Part shown: positions 1-11,356 of the stretch, one piece after another
Layout of the letters: the number at the start of each line of letters is the position of its first letter
Position numbering within the stretch: the first letter of the stretch is position 1
Origin: Betaproteobacteria bacterium
GTDB lineage: Bacteria > Pseudomonadota > Gammaproteobacteria > Burkholderiales > Burkholderiaceae_C
DNA length: 57,515 nt
Assembly: GCA_013289985.1 (NCBI GenBank)
Contig: JABCYW010000024.1
Location: forward strand, 1-57,515
Reading direction: 5' to 3'
The notes under the pieces: generated by a model
The model's database searches: none
What the model was told of the DNA's origin: nothing
The model's input: the letters and a program-made list of their open reading frames with translations, nothing else
Translations under genes and position numbers: made by a program

Positions 1-665
1 ACCGGGTTCAGGCCGAAGCGATCCTTGTAGAAGCGCACGGCCTCCACCGGCACCACCGACGTGGCGGTCATCGTCAACGCGAAGAGGAACAGCGGGTTGT
101 CACGCGTCAGCCGGATCGTGAACGTCGTCGCGTCCACCTTGTGCAGGCCGCCGACCTCGGTGCCCGTCAAGTCGGCGTCGGGCGCGGCCTTCAGCGTCGC
201 CGCGTGGTAGGCGTCCAGGCCCACCACCGCATCCTTCATCGCCCACCAGGTCTTGTCGTTGAGGCGGCCGTCGGCGAAGCGCTTGAGCGAATACAGCACG
301 TCGTCGGTGTTCACCACGCGACCCTTGCCGCCAGGAAAGCACGGGCTGTCCATGAAGCGCACGCCGCTGCGCAGCTTGAACGTGAGCGTGAGCCGGTCGG
401 CCGACAGCGTGGGCATCGCGGCCAGCAGGCCTGGCTCCAGCTTGTACGGACGCTCCAGGTAGGCGTAGTCCAGCAGCGTGCTGTAGACGAGCTCGAGCAA
501 CTGGTCGGAGACGACTGTGAAGGTCCGCACGGGATCGAGCGTGTCGAACTCGGCGTAGCGTGACATCGTCAGCACCGCCGGTTCGTCGGCCAGGGCCGCG
601 ACGGGCGCGCCGCCACCGGCCAACAGGAGCCCCACGACACACAGCGCGTGGCGAATGGGCTTCAT
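1..665 (-). CDS. ABC transporter substrate-binding protein, peptide type (cut by window edge)
   Basis: Periplasmic binding protein that would hand oligopeptides or similar solutes to the ABC importer encoded just upstream. The visible 221 residues start with a Sec signal peptide (basic MKPIRH, then a Leu/Val/Ala-rich core ending in AALA-DE). The mature start reads like SBP_bac_5 proteins: EFDTLDPVRTF, then LVYSTLLDYAY, LEPGLLAAMP and a VNTDDVLYSLKRF stretch typical of DppA/OppA relatives. The start is supported by a GTGAGG ribosome site six bases upstream. It lies 14 bases behind the second ATPase gene, so it is the third gene of the same operon. The C-terminal half and any permease genes are outside the window, and the ligand cannot be told. 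Confidence 0.85.
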   Translation of the reverse strand, partial: MKPIRHALCVVGLLLAGGGAPVAALADEPAVLTMSRYAEFDTLDPVRTFTVVSDQLLELVYSTLLDYAYLERPYKLEPGLLAAMPTLSADRLTLTFKLRSGVRFMDSPCFPGGKGRVVNTDDVLYSLKRFADGRLNDKTWWAMKDAVVGLDAYHAATLKAAPDADLTGTEVGGLHKVDATTFTIRLTRDNPLFLFALTMTATSVVPVEAVRFYKDRFGLNP

Positions 666-679
666 GGTCGGCCTCACGT

Positions 680-1647
<968 letters not shown>

Positions 1648-1651
<4 letters not shown>

Positions 1652-2640
1652 GAGAGCCCGCCTTCGGGGAAGTGGCAGGCCGCGGCGTGCCCATCCCCCG
1701 CGACGGGCGTGAGCGCGGGCACGTCCTCGCGACAGCGCGCCTGCGCGCGCGGGCAACGCGCCTGGTAGCGGCAGCCCTCGATGCGCGCCAGCGGCGACGG
1801 CACGCTGCCGGGGATCACGTTCAGGCGATGGCCGTCGTGGCGCGTCTGGCCGGGCCGCGGGCGCGCGGCCAGCAGGCCCAGCGTGTACGGATGCGCGGGG
1901 CGTTCCAGCACGTCGACCACGCTGCCCTGCTCCACCACGCGGCCGCCGTACATCACCACCACGCGGTCGGCGATCTCGGCCACCACCGCCAGGTCGTGCG
2001 TGACGAACACGATGCCGGTGCCCAGCTCGCGCTGCAGCTCGCGCAGCAGGTGCAGCACCTGGGCCTGGATGGTGACGTCCAGCGCGGTGGTGGGCTCGTC
2101 GGCGATCAGCAGCTCGGGCCGGTTGGCCAGCGCCATCGCGATCATCACGCGCTGCTTCATGCCGCCGCTCAGTTGATGCGGCCAGGCGTCGTAACGCTGT
2201 TCGGGACCGGGGATCTTCACCTGGCGCAGCAACGCCAGCACCTTCTCGCGCGCCTCGCGCCGGCCGGCGGTGCCGTGGATCGCGAACACCTCCGCGACCT
2301 GGTGGCCGATCGTGAGCACCGGGTTCAGGGCCGTCATCGGCTCCTGGAAGATCATCGCCAGCGAACGCCCGCGCAGGGCGCGGCGCTCGGCGGGCGGCAG
2401 CGTCAGCAGGTCGACGCCATTGAAGCGGATGGCCCCGCTGTCGACCCGCGCGGAATCGGGCAGCAGGCCCATCACCGACAGCGCCGTGACGCTCTTGCCG
2501 CAGCCCGACTCGCCGGCGATGCACACCGTCTGGCCGCGCGCGACGCTCAGGCTGACGCCGTCCACCGCACGCAGCTGGCCGCGCGGCGTCCTGAATGAAG
2601 TGACGAGGCCCTCGACCTGCAGCAGCGGTACGGCGGTCAT
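1648..2640 (-). CDS. Oligopeptide/dipeptide ABC transporter ATP-binding protein (DppD/OppD type)
   Basis: First ATPase of the importer, 330 residues from the chosen ATG. Walker A GESGCGKS is at 43-50, Q-loop [10 protein letters not shown] near 99-108, signature LSGGMKQR at 157-164 and Walker B LLIADEP at 177-183. The C-terminal [10 protein letters not shown] segment and Cys motif ([14 protein letters not shown]) are the oligopeptide-transporter C-terminal domain. In-frame ATGs also exist at 2649 and further up to 2712; [11 protein letters not shown] fits the family N-terminus best. It is the first gene of the visible operon and its stop overlaps the next ATPase start. Substrate specificity cannot be read from ATPases. 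Confidence 0.92.
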
Positions 2641-2784
2641 GGGGAGCATGCGGACGGTCTCGTGGTCGGCTTCGTGGAGCCGTGAGACAAGCATGGCACA
2701 TGCCAGGCGCATCCGACGGCGGGCACCCTCCGGCGCCCGCGCGATGATGCCACAGGGCCGCGCTTCCCTAGACAGGTGCGCCGG

Positions 2785-3711
2785 CTACTTGGCGCCGCCC
2801 GTACCGACGTTCATGAACGGGATCGGGGCGCTGCCGTACACGGAAGTGGGCAGCGCGCCATTCCAGCGCTGCGCCTTGGTGAGCTCCACCTCGATGCGGC
2901 GCAGTTCCAGCACGTCCTTGTTCTTGGCCAGCGCGTCGTTCTGCACCTGCAGCGACTGGGCCTCGGCGGTGGCGACCTTGATCTTCGCGTAGGCCTCGCC
3001 GTCGGCGGTGGCCTTGACGGCGTTGGCCTCGGCCTCGGCGATGGCGACCTTCTGCTTCTGCTCGGCCTCCACCGTCTTCAGCTTGTTCTCGGCGGCCAGG
3101 CGCAGCTGCTCCTGCGTCACCTTGTCGTTGATGGCGCGCATGTAGCTGTCGCTGAACGAGAAGTTGCGCATGTCGATGGAGATCACCTGCGCGCCGTAGT
3201 TGGCGAGCTTGGCGCGCAGCGCCGACGTGATGTCGTTGGAGACGGCGGCGCGCTGGCTGATCAGGTCGGGCGCCGAGTAGCGCGCGGTGACCGCCTTGAA
3301 CACCTCCTGCGTGGCCGTCTGCACGTAGTTGGCGAGGTTGCCGTCGTGGCTGTACTTCTCGTAGACCTCGGTCACGCGGTCGGGCGCGATCGAGTAGCGC
3401 ACCGTGAGGCTCACCTTCACCGGCTGCGTGTCGGACGTGGAGCCCTCGGCGTTCTCGATGTCGGCCTGCTCGGCGCGGATGGAGAACACGTCCAGCTTCT
3501 GCCACGGCAGCACGACGGTGAACCCCTCGCCCTGCAGGCCGCGGATGGCGCCGCCCACCGTGATGACGCCGCGCGACCCCGTGGGCACCGTGCGGATCGG
3601 CCAGAACGACGCCAGCACGATCAGCACGATCACGCCGATGACGGCATCGCGCAGGAGCGCGGCGCCATTGGGGGAGGATCCATCCTTCGAGTAGCGGCTG
3701 GCGAATGTCAT
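2785..3711 (-). CDS. SPFH/prohibitin-family membrane protein
   Basis: A 308-residue SPFH (band 7) protein. One N-terminal membrane segment (about residues 22-40, AVIGVIVLIVLASFWPI) is followed by the SPFH domain starting at VPTGSRGVITVGGAIRG and then an Ala/Glu/Lys-rich coiled coil from about 190 to 270. This is the prohibitin/HflK-C arrangement with the bulk on the periplasmic side. Such proteins form large ring or cage oligomers that organise membrane proteins, often around FtsH-type proteases. No protease or NfeD gene is adjacent, so the partner is unknown. It appears monocistronic, followed on the same strand by the peptide importer genes and preceded by the YIP1 gene 65 bases away. Confidence 0.85.
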   Translation of the reverse strand: MTFASRYSKDGSSPNGAALLRDAVIGVIVLIVLASFWPIRTVPTGSRGVITVGGAIRGLQGEGFTVVLPWQKLDVFSIRAEQADIENAEGSTSDTQPVKVSLTVRYSIAPDRVTEVYEKYSHDGNLANYVQTATQEVFKAVTARYSAPDLISQRAAVSNDITSALRAKLANYGAQVISIDMRNFSFSDSYMRAINDKVTQEQLRLAAENKLKTVEAEQKQKVAIAEAEANAVKATADGEAYAKIKVATAEAQSLQVQNDALAKNKDVLELRRIEVELTKAQRWNGALPTSVYGSAPIPFMNVGTGGAK

Positions 3712-3776
3712 ACGGCAATCATGTTGTTGAGGTGAGGGGCACTCTACGCCTGCCGCACGGCGTGATTAGAGTGCGC

Positions 3777-4997
3777 TCACGATTTCGCGGGACGCTTCAT
3801 GCCTTCGATCGCGTCGAGGTTCAGCGCGCTGGCCATGGACTTCAGCGTGGCGCCGTCCACCTTGTCGCCGCTGGTCTCCACGATCACGCCGTTCTTCAGG
3901 ATGACGGTGTACTCGGAGTGGCTGCCGTCCTTGCGGTACTCCTCGTGGATGGTGCGGCCACTGTCCTTGTAGGTCTTCTCGATGCCGTCGGGCGTCTCCT
4001 TGTCCACCGTCACGTTGGCCCAGGTGGCCACCGAGGCGAGGCCGCCCAGGCCGCCCAGGTCGGAGATGCTCAGCTGCGCGTGCTGGTCGCCGCCGGCGTA
4101 GGTGGCCTTGGCGACGGAGCTGGAGATGCCCATGGCCGAGCCGCCGCTGGTCTCGAGCGATTCGCGCTTGAGCGCGCCGAGCGCGTCGGGCAGCTGCGCC
4201 TTCAGGTCGGCCACCGGGATCGGCGTGCCGCCAGAGCCCGTGAGCGCGCCCATCATGGCGCCCAGGCCGGCGACGGCCGAGGCCGGGTCGCCCGACTTCT
4301 GGGCCGATTCCATCTTCGCGCGCGCTTCGTCCATGCGCTGGGCCGCGGCGGCCATCGCGCCGGTGTCGACGCTGACCTCGCCATCGGGAGTCTTGATGCT
4401 GAAGGCGTTGCCCGAATTGCCGCCGAACATCAGGCCGCGGCTGGGCATGAAGATGGTCGAGAGCGCGCCGATGACCACGGCCGCGACGATGCCGATGATG
4501 ATCACCACCGCGGTGTAGCCGGCCGCCTTGTCCTTCGGGCACTTCATCAGCACCGGCAGGCCCAGCCAGATCAGGTAGATCGAGTAGCACGCGGCGATCA
4601 GGCCCAGCAGGCTCAGCGCCGGCAGCAGGCTCAGGACGCCGGCCACGTAGCTGGCGGTGGAACCGTAGGCCACCACCTTCAGCGCGGCCACCTGGTTCTT
4701 CTGGCCGCCGAAGGTGGGCGCCAGCGCATCGACGATGAGCGCCATCACGAACGCCGCGGCCAGCGACAGCACGTAGCGCACGACCATGCTCTCGAGGCCG
4801 TAGACGATGGGGATGCGGAACCCGAAGCCGACGCCCACGAGCGACAGCCCGATGAAGGCGCACACCGCCGGGATGGCGGCCATGATGATCAGCCAGTCCT
4901 TGTAGATCGAGGCGACCGTGGCCGGCTCGGCATCGATCACGGGCCAGGTCTCGGCCGGCTTGAGGAGGATGGCCTTCGCGCGTTCGATCAGGTTCAT
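3777..4997 (-). CDS. YIP1-family multi-pass membrane protein with long soluble C-terminal extension
   Basis: The first ~190 residues hold about five membrane segments (WLIIMAAIPAVCAFIG, YVLSLAAAFVMALIVDAL, a Leu-rich hairpin with AACYSIYLIWLGLPVLMKCP, and VVIIIGIVAAVVIGAL). The start LIERAKAILLKPAETWPVI is characteristic of bacterial YIP1-domain proteins. After the last helix come ~200 soluble residues: an Ala/Met-rich helical part, a Gly/Ser stretch and a beta-rich end (TYKDSGRTIHEEYRKDGS) that I do not recognise. The molecular role of bacterial YIP1 proteins is not established. The extension makes this protein about twice the length of simple YIP1 proteins. The gene stands alone between the histidine kinase and the SPFH gene. 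Confidence 0.75.
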   Translation of the reverse strand: MNLIERAKAILLKPAETWPVIDAEPATVASIYKDWLIIMAAIPAVCAFIGLSLVGVGFGFRIPIVYGLESMVVRYVLSLAAAFVMALIVDALAPTFGGQKNQVAALKVVAYGSTASYVAGVLSLLPALSLLGLIAACYSIYLIWLGLPVLMKCPKDKAAGYTAVVIIIGIVAAVVIGALSTIFMPSRGLMFGGNSGNAFSIKTPDGEVSVDTGAMAAAAQRMDEARAKMESAQKSGDPASAVAGLGAMMGALTGSGGTPIPVADLKAQLPDALGALKRESLETSGGSAMGISSSVAKATYAGGDQHAQLSISDLGGLGGLASVATWANVTVDKETPDGIEKTYKDSGRTIHEEYRKDGSHSEYTVILKNGVIVETSGDKVDGATLKSMASALNLDAIEGMKRPAKS

Positions 4998-5138
4998 GGT
5001 GCTTCCTTGGTGAAAGACTGGTGGATACCCTCGCCCGACAGGATGAGGAAAGCCGCGGCGCCGAGCCCGGCATCATCGACGCACGGCTGCGGCGCGACCA
5101 TCCCCAAAAGGGAGGACGCGCTGCCTCGATCGAGGCGG

Positions 5139-6305
5139 TTAGAAACTGAGCACGAAGGCCGCGCCCCCCTCGATGGGCCGCACGTGCCGCACGCGCCCGC
5201 CCATGCCGTTCACGAGCTGGCGCACCACGGTCAGGCCGATGCCCTGGCCGCCTTCGCGGGCGCTGAAGAACGGCAGGAAGATCTGCCGCTCCAGGCCCGC
5301 GGGCACGCCCGGCCCGTTGTCGCGCACCGTGATCTGGAAGCGTCCGCCGCGCCCCTGGCGCGCCTGCAGCCACAGGCGCGGAGACGGGGTGTCGACGGTG
5401 GCCTGGGCCGCGTTGGCGACCAGCGCCAGCAGTGCCTGTTCCAGCTGGCCGTCGTCGGCCTGCAGGCGCAGGCCCGGCGAGTCGACCTCGAAGGCGACGG
5501 CGCCGCCGCGCGCGCGCCATGCCGGCGCGACGGCCTGCTCCAGGCGGGCGAACAGCGCCTGCACGTCCACCGGCGCCATCGTCGGCGCGGGCCACTGGCT
5601 CACCCGGCGGTAGGTGCCCACGAAGGCGGCCAGGCTGGCGGCGCGCCGCGCGATGGCGTCGAGCGCCTGGCGCAGCTCGCCCTCGGCGCCGGGCTCGTCG
5701 GCCAGCGATTGCGCCGCCTGGCTGAGGCTGCGGATCGGCGTCAGCGAATTCATGATCTCGTGGGTCAGCACCTGCACCAGTTGCCGCCAGGCCAGCAGCG
5801 ACTCCGACTCCAGCTCGTTCTCGAGCGGCACCAGCACCAGCAGCGCCTGCGCCCGGCCGTCGAGGGCCAGCGCCTGGCGCCGCAGCTGCCAGCGCTCGCT
5901 GCCGCGCTCGGTCTCCAGCACCACGGGGCCGGCGTGGCCGGCGTCGCGCAGCAGCGCGTGCAAGGCCTCGGCATCGCGCACGCCGCCCGGCGCCGCGAGC
6001 CGGCGCGCGCGGCTGGTGAGCGCCCGCGAGACGTCGCCCTCCACGCGCCAGGCGGCGACGGGCAAGGACTCCAGTTGCGCCTGCAGCAGCGCCAGTTGGC
6101 GCTGGTCGACCGCGGCCGGCGGTTCGACGAACGGCATCGCCGCGGCCCGCCGGCGCCCCAACGGCCACGCGACGGCCAGGCCCAGCGCGGCCGACACGGC
6201 GGCGCCCGTCCACCCGCGCGCGGACGCGCCCGCCGCGGTCGCCAGCGCGCCCGCGCCGGCCAGCAGCAGCGCCGCCGCGAGCAGGCGGGTGCGCTCAGAG
6301 CCCAT
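5139..6305 (-). CDS. Sensor histidine kinase of a two-component system beside an exporter
   Basis: A 388-residue sensor kinase. Two hydrophobic segments (about 8-27 and 31-48) form a short membrane hairpin with almost no periplasmic loop, so it probably senses the membrane or its neighbours. A degenerate PAS-like region follows (75-165). The H-box LTHEIMNSLTPI has the phosphorylatable His at 182. The ATPase domain shows N-box LVANAAQA, G1 DNGPGVP and G2 GGQGIGLTVV. The H-box with EIMNSLTPI matches the NtrY-like kinase group. Its start overlaps the response-regulator stop by 11 bases. The pair is divergent from an HlyD/MacB-type export operon, its likely target. Confidence 0.9.
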   Translation of the reverse strand: MGSERTRLLAAALLLAGAGALATAAGASARGWTGAAVSAALGLAVAWPLGRRRAAAMPFVEPPAAVDQRQLALLQAQLESLPVAAWRVEGDVSRALTSRARRLAAPGGVRDAEALHALLRDAGHAGPVVLETERGSERWQLRRQALALDGRAQALLVLVPLENELESESLLAWRQLVQVLTHEIMNSLTPIRSLSQAAQSLADEPGAEGELRQALDAIARRAASLAAFVGTYRRVSQWPAPTMAPVDVQALFARLEQAVAPAWRARGGAVAFEVDSPGLRLQADDGQLEQALLALVANAAQATVDTPSPRLWLQARQGRGGRFQITVRDNGPGVPAGLERQIFLPFFSAREGGQGIGLTVVRQLVNGMGGRVRHVRPIEGGAAFVLSF

Positions 6306-6858
6306 GCTTGTCGAGGCGTCGATAGAGCGCGGCGCGCGACAGCCCCAGCAGGCGTGCGGCGGCGCTCAGGTTGCCCTCGGCCTGCGCCATCGCGGCCAGC
6401 ACCGCGGCGCGTTCCTGCGCGGCCAGCGAGCGCACCGGCTCGGCCGTCGGGGCCGGCGCGTCGTCCGGCGCGGGCTGCGCGCGCTGCAAGGCCTCGCGGC
6501 AGGTGGCGATGAGCCGCACGTTGTCCCAGGGCTTGGTGACGAAGTCGAACGCGCCGCGGCGCAGCGCCTGCACGGCCAGGTCGATGTCGGCGTAGGCCGT
6601 CATCACCACGACCGGCGGCGGTTGCCGGCGCGCCTGCACGTCGGCCAGCAGGCGCAGCCCCTGGGCGCCGTCGGTGCGGCCGGGCCCGAAGTTCAGGTCC
6701 AGCAGCAGCAGGGCCGGCCGCAGCGCATCGAGCGCCGCTGAAAGCTCGGCCGGCCGGCGCAGGCAGGTGACGGGCGCCACGCGCCGCTGCAGCAGCAACT
6801 GCGCGGCGAGGCCGACGTCGGGATCGTCGTCGAGGAGAAGGATGGAAGCATCCGGCAT
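6295..6858 (-). CDS. Response regulator: receiver plus Fis-type HTH, no AAA+ domain
   Basis: A 187-residue regulator. The receiver domain occupies residues 5-122 with acidic pocket LLLDDDPDV, phosphoacceptor Asp54 (LLLLDLN), switch residue Thr87 (VVMTAYAD) and Lys109 (FVTKPW). A short linker leads to a Fis-type helix-turn-helix at the end (LSAAARLLGLSRAALYRRL, about 164-182). The sigma-54 AAA+ domain found between these parts in NtrC proteins is absent, so it should act on ordinary promoters, as ActR/PrrA-type regulators do. It is the first gene of the kinase operon. The intergenic region shared with the exporter contains an inverted repeat that could be its binding site. Confidence 0.9.
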   Translation of the reverse strand: MPDASILLLDDDPDVGLAAQLLLQRRVAPVTCLRRPAELSAALDALRPALLLLDLNFGPGRTDGAQGLRLLADVQARRQPPPVVVMTAYADIDLAVQALRRGAFDFVTKPWDNVRLIATCREALQRAQPAPDDAPAPTAEPVRSLAAQERAAVLAAMAQAEGNLSAAARLLGLSRAALYRRLDKHGL

Positions 6859-6901
6859 GGTCGGGAGTGTCGCAGGCGCTCGCGCCCGCGCGACACGGGT
6901 G

Positions 6902-6917
6902 TGTCCGGATGCGGACA
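6902..6917. promoter_or_regulatory. Inverted repeat between regulator and exporter operons (candidate operator)
   Basis: TGTCCGGATGCGGACA consists of perfect 6-bp arms (TGTCCG/CGGACA) around GATG. It sits 44 bases before the response-regulator start and 82 bases before the adaptor start, in the only intergenic DNA shared by the two divergent operons. Binding by the Fis-type regulator is inferred from position and symmetry only. Confidence 0.4.
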
Positions 6918-6998
6918 GGTGGCTTGGCCGGCGCCGCGCACGCCGCCACAGTGCAAGCCGTGACTCAAGCCTCACCCACCCTTGCCAGCGGCGTCGCG

Positions 6999-8197
6999 AT
7001 GGACCGGCGGGTGCCGTCGACGCGCAAGAGGTGGCTCGCGCCCGCCGGGGTGCTCGCCCTCCTCGCCGGTGCCGGCCTGCTGGCCTGGCAGCGCGCGCCG
7101 CGCCTGCCCGTCGTCGCCTCGCCGCAGCTCGCGACCGTGGCCACGGGCATCTTCCGCGACGAGGTGGCGCTGCGCGCCCGCGTCGAGCCGCTGCGCTCGG
7201 TGCAGCTCGATGCGTCCGAGGCGGGCCGTGTCGAGGAGGTGCGGGCGCACGACGGCGACAGCGTGGCGGCGGGCGCGCCGCTGTTCCGGCTGCAGAGCGC
7301 GGAGCAGGAACAGCTGCTGATGCAACGCGGCGCCGAGGTCGCGCAGCAGATGGCCAACGTCTCGGTGGAACGCACCGCGCAGGCGGCGAGCCTGGCGCAG
7401 AACCGGCGCGAGCTGGCGCAGTTGCAGGCGGCGCGGCAGCAGGCCGAGGCCGACTGGCGCCGCCAGTCGCAGCTCGCCGACGCGGGCTTCGTCGCGCCGG
7501 CGGCCGTCGAACAGAGCCTGCGCGCCCGCGAGCTCGCCGGCCGCCTGTTGCAGCAGGCCGAAGCCGACCAGCGCGCGGAAGCCCTGATCCGCGAGCAGTC
7601 GATCGCCGAGATGGCGCGCGCGGTGCAAGGCCTGCAGCGCGGGCTGCAGCTGCTCGAACGCACGCGCGAACGCCTGTTGCAGCGCGCGCCGATGACGGGC
7701 CAGCTGAGCGGCTTCTCGCTGCAGGTCGGCGCCAGCGTGCGCCCCGGCGACCGCCTGGGCCGCATCGACGATCCGGCGGGCGGCGAGCAACTGGTGGCCG
7801 ACGTCGACGAGTACTGGCTGCCGCGCCTGCGCACCGGCCAGGTCGCCACCAGCGACGTCGGCGACCTGGCGCTGGCCCAGGCACTGCCCCAGGTGGAAGG
7901 CGGCAAGGTGCGCGTGCTGCTGCGCTGGCCCGCGGGCCGGGCGCCCGCGTCGCTGAGGGCGGGCCAGGCCGTCGACGTGAGGCTGCAGCTGAGCCCGCCG
8001 ACCTCCGCGCTGCTGCTGCCCGAGGGCCCGGGCGTGCAGGCGCGCGTGTACGTTCGCGCGGGCGGGCGCCTCGAACGCCGCGGCGTGCGCCTGGGGCGCC
8101 GCGCCGCCGGCCTCGTCGAGATCCTGGGTGGCCTGCGGCCCGGCGACGAGGTACTGATCTCCCAGCCACCCTCCGACCGCGAGACACTCGCCCTGCC

Positions 8198-8201
<4 letters not shown>
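6999..8201 (+). CDS. HlyD/RND-type periplasmic adaptor subunit of an ABC exporter
   Basis: Membrane-fusion protein of 400 residues that would link the inner-membrane ABC transporter to an outer-membrane channel. A basic N-terminus (MDRRVPSTRKRW) precedes one membrane anchor at about 12-31. Then come the first half of the lipoyl/barrel-sandwich domain (VALRARVEPLRSVQLDASEAGRVEEV), a long Gln/Ala/Arg-rich alpha-helical hairpin (roughly 105-225), the second lipoyl half (RAPMTGQLSGFSLQVGASVRPGD) and a beta-barrel/membrane-proximal end (LLLPEGPGVQARVYV). The ATG giving MDRR was chosen because upstream in-frame codons add a non-homologous leader and have no clear ribosome site. The stop overlaps the ATPase start (ATGA). 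Confidence 0.85.
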
Positions 8202-8880
<679 letters not shown>

Positions 8881-8884
<4 letters not shown>

Positions 8885-11319
8885 GGGCCTTTCTTGGCGA
8901 CGCCCTGCGCGACGTGCGCGGTCGCGGCGCGAGCACCGTCATCGCGGTGGTCGGCCTGACGATCGCGCTCGCGGCCTGCCTGCTGGTGGCCTTGTTCGCC
9001 CTCGCGCTGGCCGCGCCCGATCCCGGCGTGCGCGACCCCCGGCGCACCGTCATGCTGGACTTCAAGGGCAATCCGCCCGGCGAGCCCAGCCCGTGGTTCG
9101 CGGCGGTGCCGGTGGCGTTCGCGCCCTTGCTCCAGGCCCGCCACGCGCCCCTGGACCTGATCAGCCGCATGGCGTACGGCGGCATGGAGTTCCCCGCCGA
9201 CGGGCGCCTGAATCCGGCCGTGCTGCTGGCCGTCGACAGCGATCTCGTCGACGTGCTGAACCTGCGCAGCCTGGCCGGCGACCTGCGCGCCACGCTGTCG
9301 CGACCCGACACGATCGCGATCAGCGAGGAGCTGATGCACAAGCTGTGGGGCGAGCTGCGGCCGGCGGAGGCGATCGGCCGCCGCGTCGAGTCGCACGGCC
9401 GCTGGTACGCCGTCACCGCCGTCGTGCCCGACACGGACCCGCGCAGCCCGCTCTATGGCGCGAGTCCGCTGGTGGGGCACGCGATGGCGATGAGCAGCTT
9501 CGACTCGCCCGCCAACGACATGAGCGCGAGCGACCGCGAGTGGATCTACAGGATCAATGGCCGGGTGTTCGCGCGCCTGCGCCCCGGCACCTCCATCGAA
9601 CAGGTGGGCGGATGGATGCGCGACGCCTTCGTGACCAGCCCGAAATTCAAGGAGTTGCCGCCGGCGTGGCGCGACGGACGCGAGGCCGCCTTCTTCCGTG
9701 GCGTGGCCATCGCCGACCTGCCCTTCGTCGGGCCCGCCAACGCGCTGCGCTGGCGCGTGATGGCGGCGGTGGGCGCGGCCAGCGCGCTGCTGCTGGTGCT
9801 GGCGGCCTTCAACACGATGAGCCTGCAGGCGGCCCACATGCTGCAGCGCCAGCGCGAGACGGCCCTGCGCCGCAGCCTCGGCGCCGCCACGCCGCACCTG
9901 CTGCGGCTGTGGGCGCTGGAGGCGGCCTTGCCGCTGGCCCTCAGCGCGGCCGGAGCGCTGCTGCTGGCGTGGTGGGTGGCGCCCGCCGTCGGCGCATGGG
10001 CCGCGCTGCCCCCCGAACTGCCGCTGGCCGATCCGCTGCCGGTCGCGGCGCTCGCGGCCCTTGCGGCGACCGTACTCGCGCTGCTGCCCCTGGTGATCGC
10101 CCTGCCGGCCTGGGCCGCGCTGCGCCGCGTGCCGGCCACGGCGCTGCAGGGGCGCACGGCCAGCGAGGGCCCGTGGGGCCGACGCGTGCGCCAGGGGCTG
10201 CTCGGGGTGCAGCTGGGCGGCGTGCTGCTGCTGCTGTCGCTGGCGGGCGTGCTGGCGCTCCAGCAGCGCCACATGCTCGACGTCGATCGCGGCTTCGACA
10301 CGCATGACCGCCTCGTGCTGCGCATGGAGACCGACCCCGACCACGTGCCGAACCTGGACGCATTCGGCGCGGCGCTCTCGCACAGCCCCGCGATCCGGCA
10401 CTGGGCGTACAGCTTCCTAGCGCCGGCGTCCGACCTCGACAACCTCGGCGGGCGTGAACTGGAGACGAGCGCAGACGGCCACACTGTCGAGATGGCCATG
10501 AGCTCGGTCGGCGCCAGCTTCTTCGACACCTACGGCATGACCGTGCTGGCCGGCACGCCGCGGTTCTCCGACGGCGAGTCCCACATCGTGGTCGACGCCA
10601 AGGCCGCCCGCCTGCTCGGGTTCGCCACGCCGCAGGCCGCGGTCGGCGCGCTCGTGCAGGGCGGCGGCGCGTTCCTGCAGAAGGGCGACGCGGCGCGCCG
10701 CATCGTGGCCGTGGTCAAGGACGTGAGCCTCGAATCGGCGCGCAGCCCGCGCATGCCTCAGGCGTTCTGGCTGATGGGCGGCCCGCAATGGGTGGTCACC
10801 GCCACCGGCCCCGATCCCGCCGCGCTGCGCGACGCCCTGGAGGGCGCGTGGAAGGCGCACGGCCTGCAGGTGCCCTATGCCCTGCAATGGGCCGACGACC
10901 AGCGCGCCGACGTCTACCGCCAGGAATCCCAGATGACGGCCACGGTCGCCGCGATGGCGCTGATGGCCGTGGTGGTGGCGATGCTGGGCGCCTGGGCGAT
11001 GGTGGCCGACACGCTGCGCCGGCGCCGCACGGAGCTGGTGCTGCACCGGCTGCACGGCGCGGGAGACGCGGCCATCGCCGGCCAGGTGGCCGTCGAATTC
11101 GGCGCGCCGCTGCTGGGCGCGGTGCTGGCCGCGTTGCCGCTCGCGGCCTGGATCGGCTGGACCTACCTCTCGGGCTTCCAGGATCGCATCGGCGCGCCGG
11201 TGGGCCTCGGCGCCCCGGCGGCCGCGGCGCTGGCGGCGACGGTACTCGTCACCGCCCTCGCCTGTCTCCACCACGTGCGCCTGGCGCTGGCGCTTCAGCC
11301 GATCGAGGCGCTGCGCTGA
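8881..11319 (+). CDS. FtsX/MacB-family ABC transporter permease, duplicated form
   Basis: An 812-residue inner-membrane permease with two FtsX-like halves. The first half has a membrane segment at about 19-42, a MacB-type periplasmic domain (about 45-290) and three segments between 295 and 410. A fifth segment at about 437-460 (LLGVQLGGVLLLLSLAGVLAL) begins the second half, which has its own periplasmic domain and three terminal segments ending QPIEALR. QRETALRRSLGA in the first half and RRTELVLHRLHGAG in the second are the cytoplasmic coupling motifs of this family. Simple MacB has four helices; this eight-helix version matches duplicated permeases often paired with HlyD adaptors and two-component systems. 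The start is GTG, overlapping the ATPase stop. Confidence 0.88.
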
Positions 11320-11356
11320 GCGTGCCGGCCGCCTGGTGGCGTGATCGGCGGCCGCG

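Noticed and set aside
3705-6512. A 935-codon open frame on the plus strand across the YIP1 and histidine kinase genes.
   Set aside because: It is the antisense shadow of two genes with clear family motifs; its translation is His/Arg/Ala-rich low-complexity text typical of GC-rich reverse frames.
6919-6940. A GG-N10-GC pattern before the HlyD-type gene as a sigma-54 promoter.
   Set aside because: The pattern arises easily in GC-rich DNA, lacks the TTGCA element and the adjacent regulator has no AAA+ domain to activate sigma-54.
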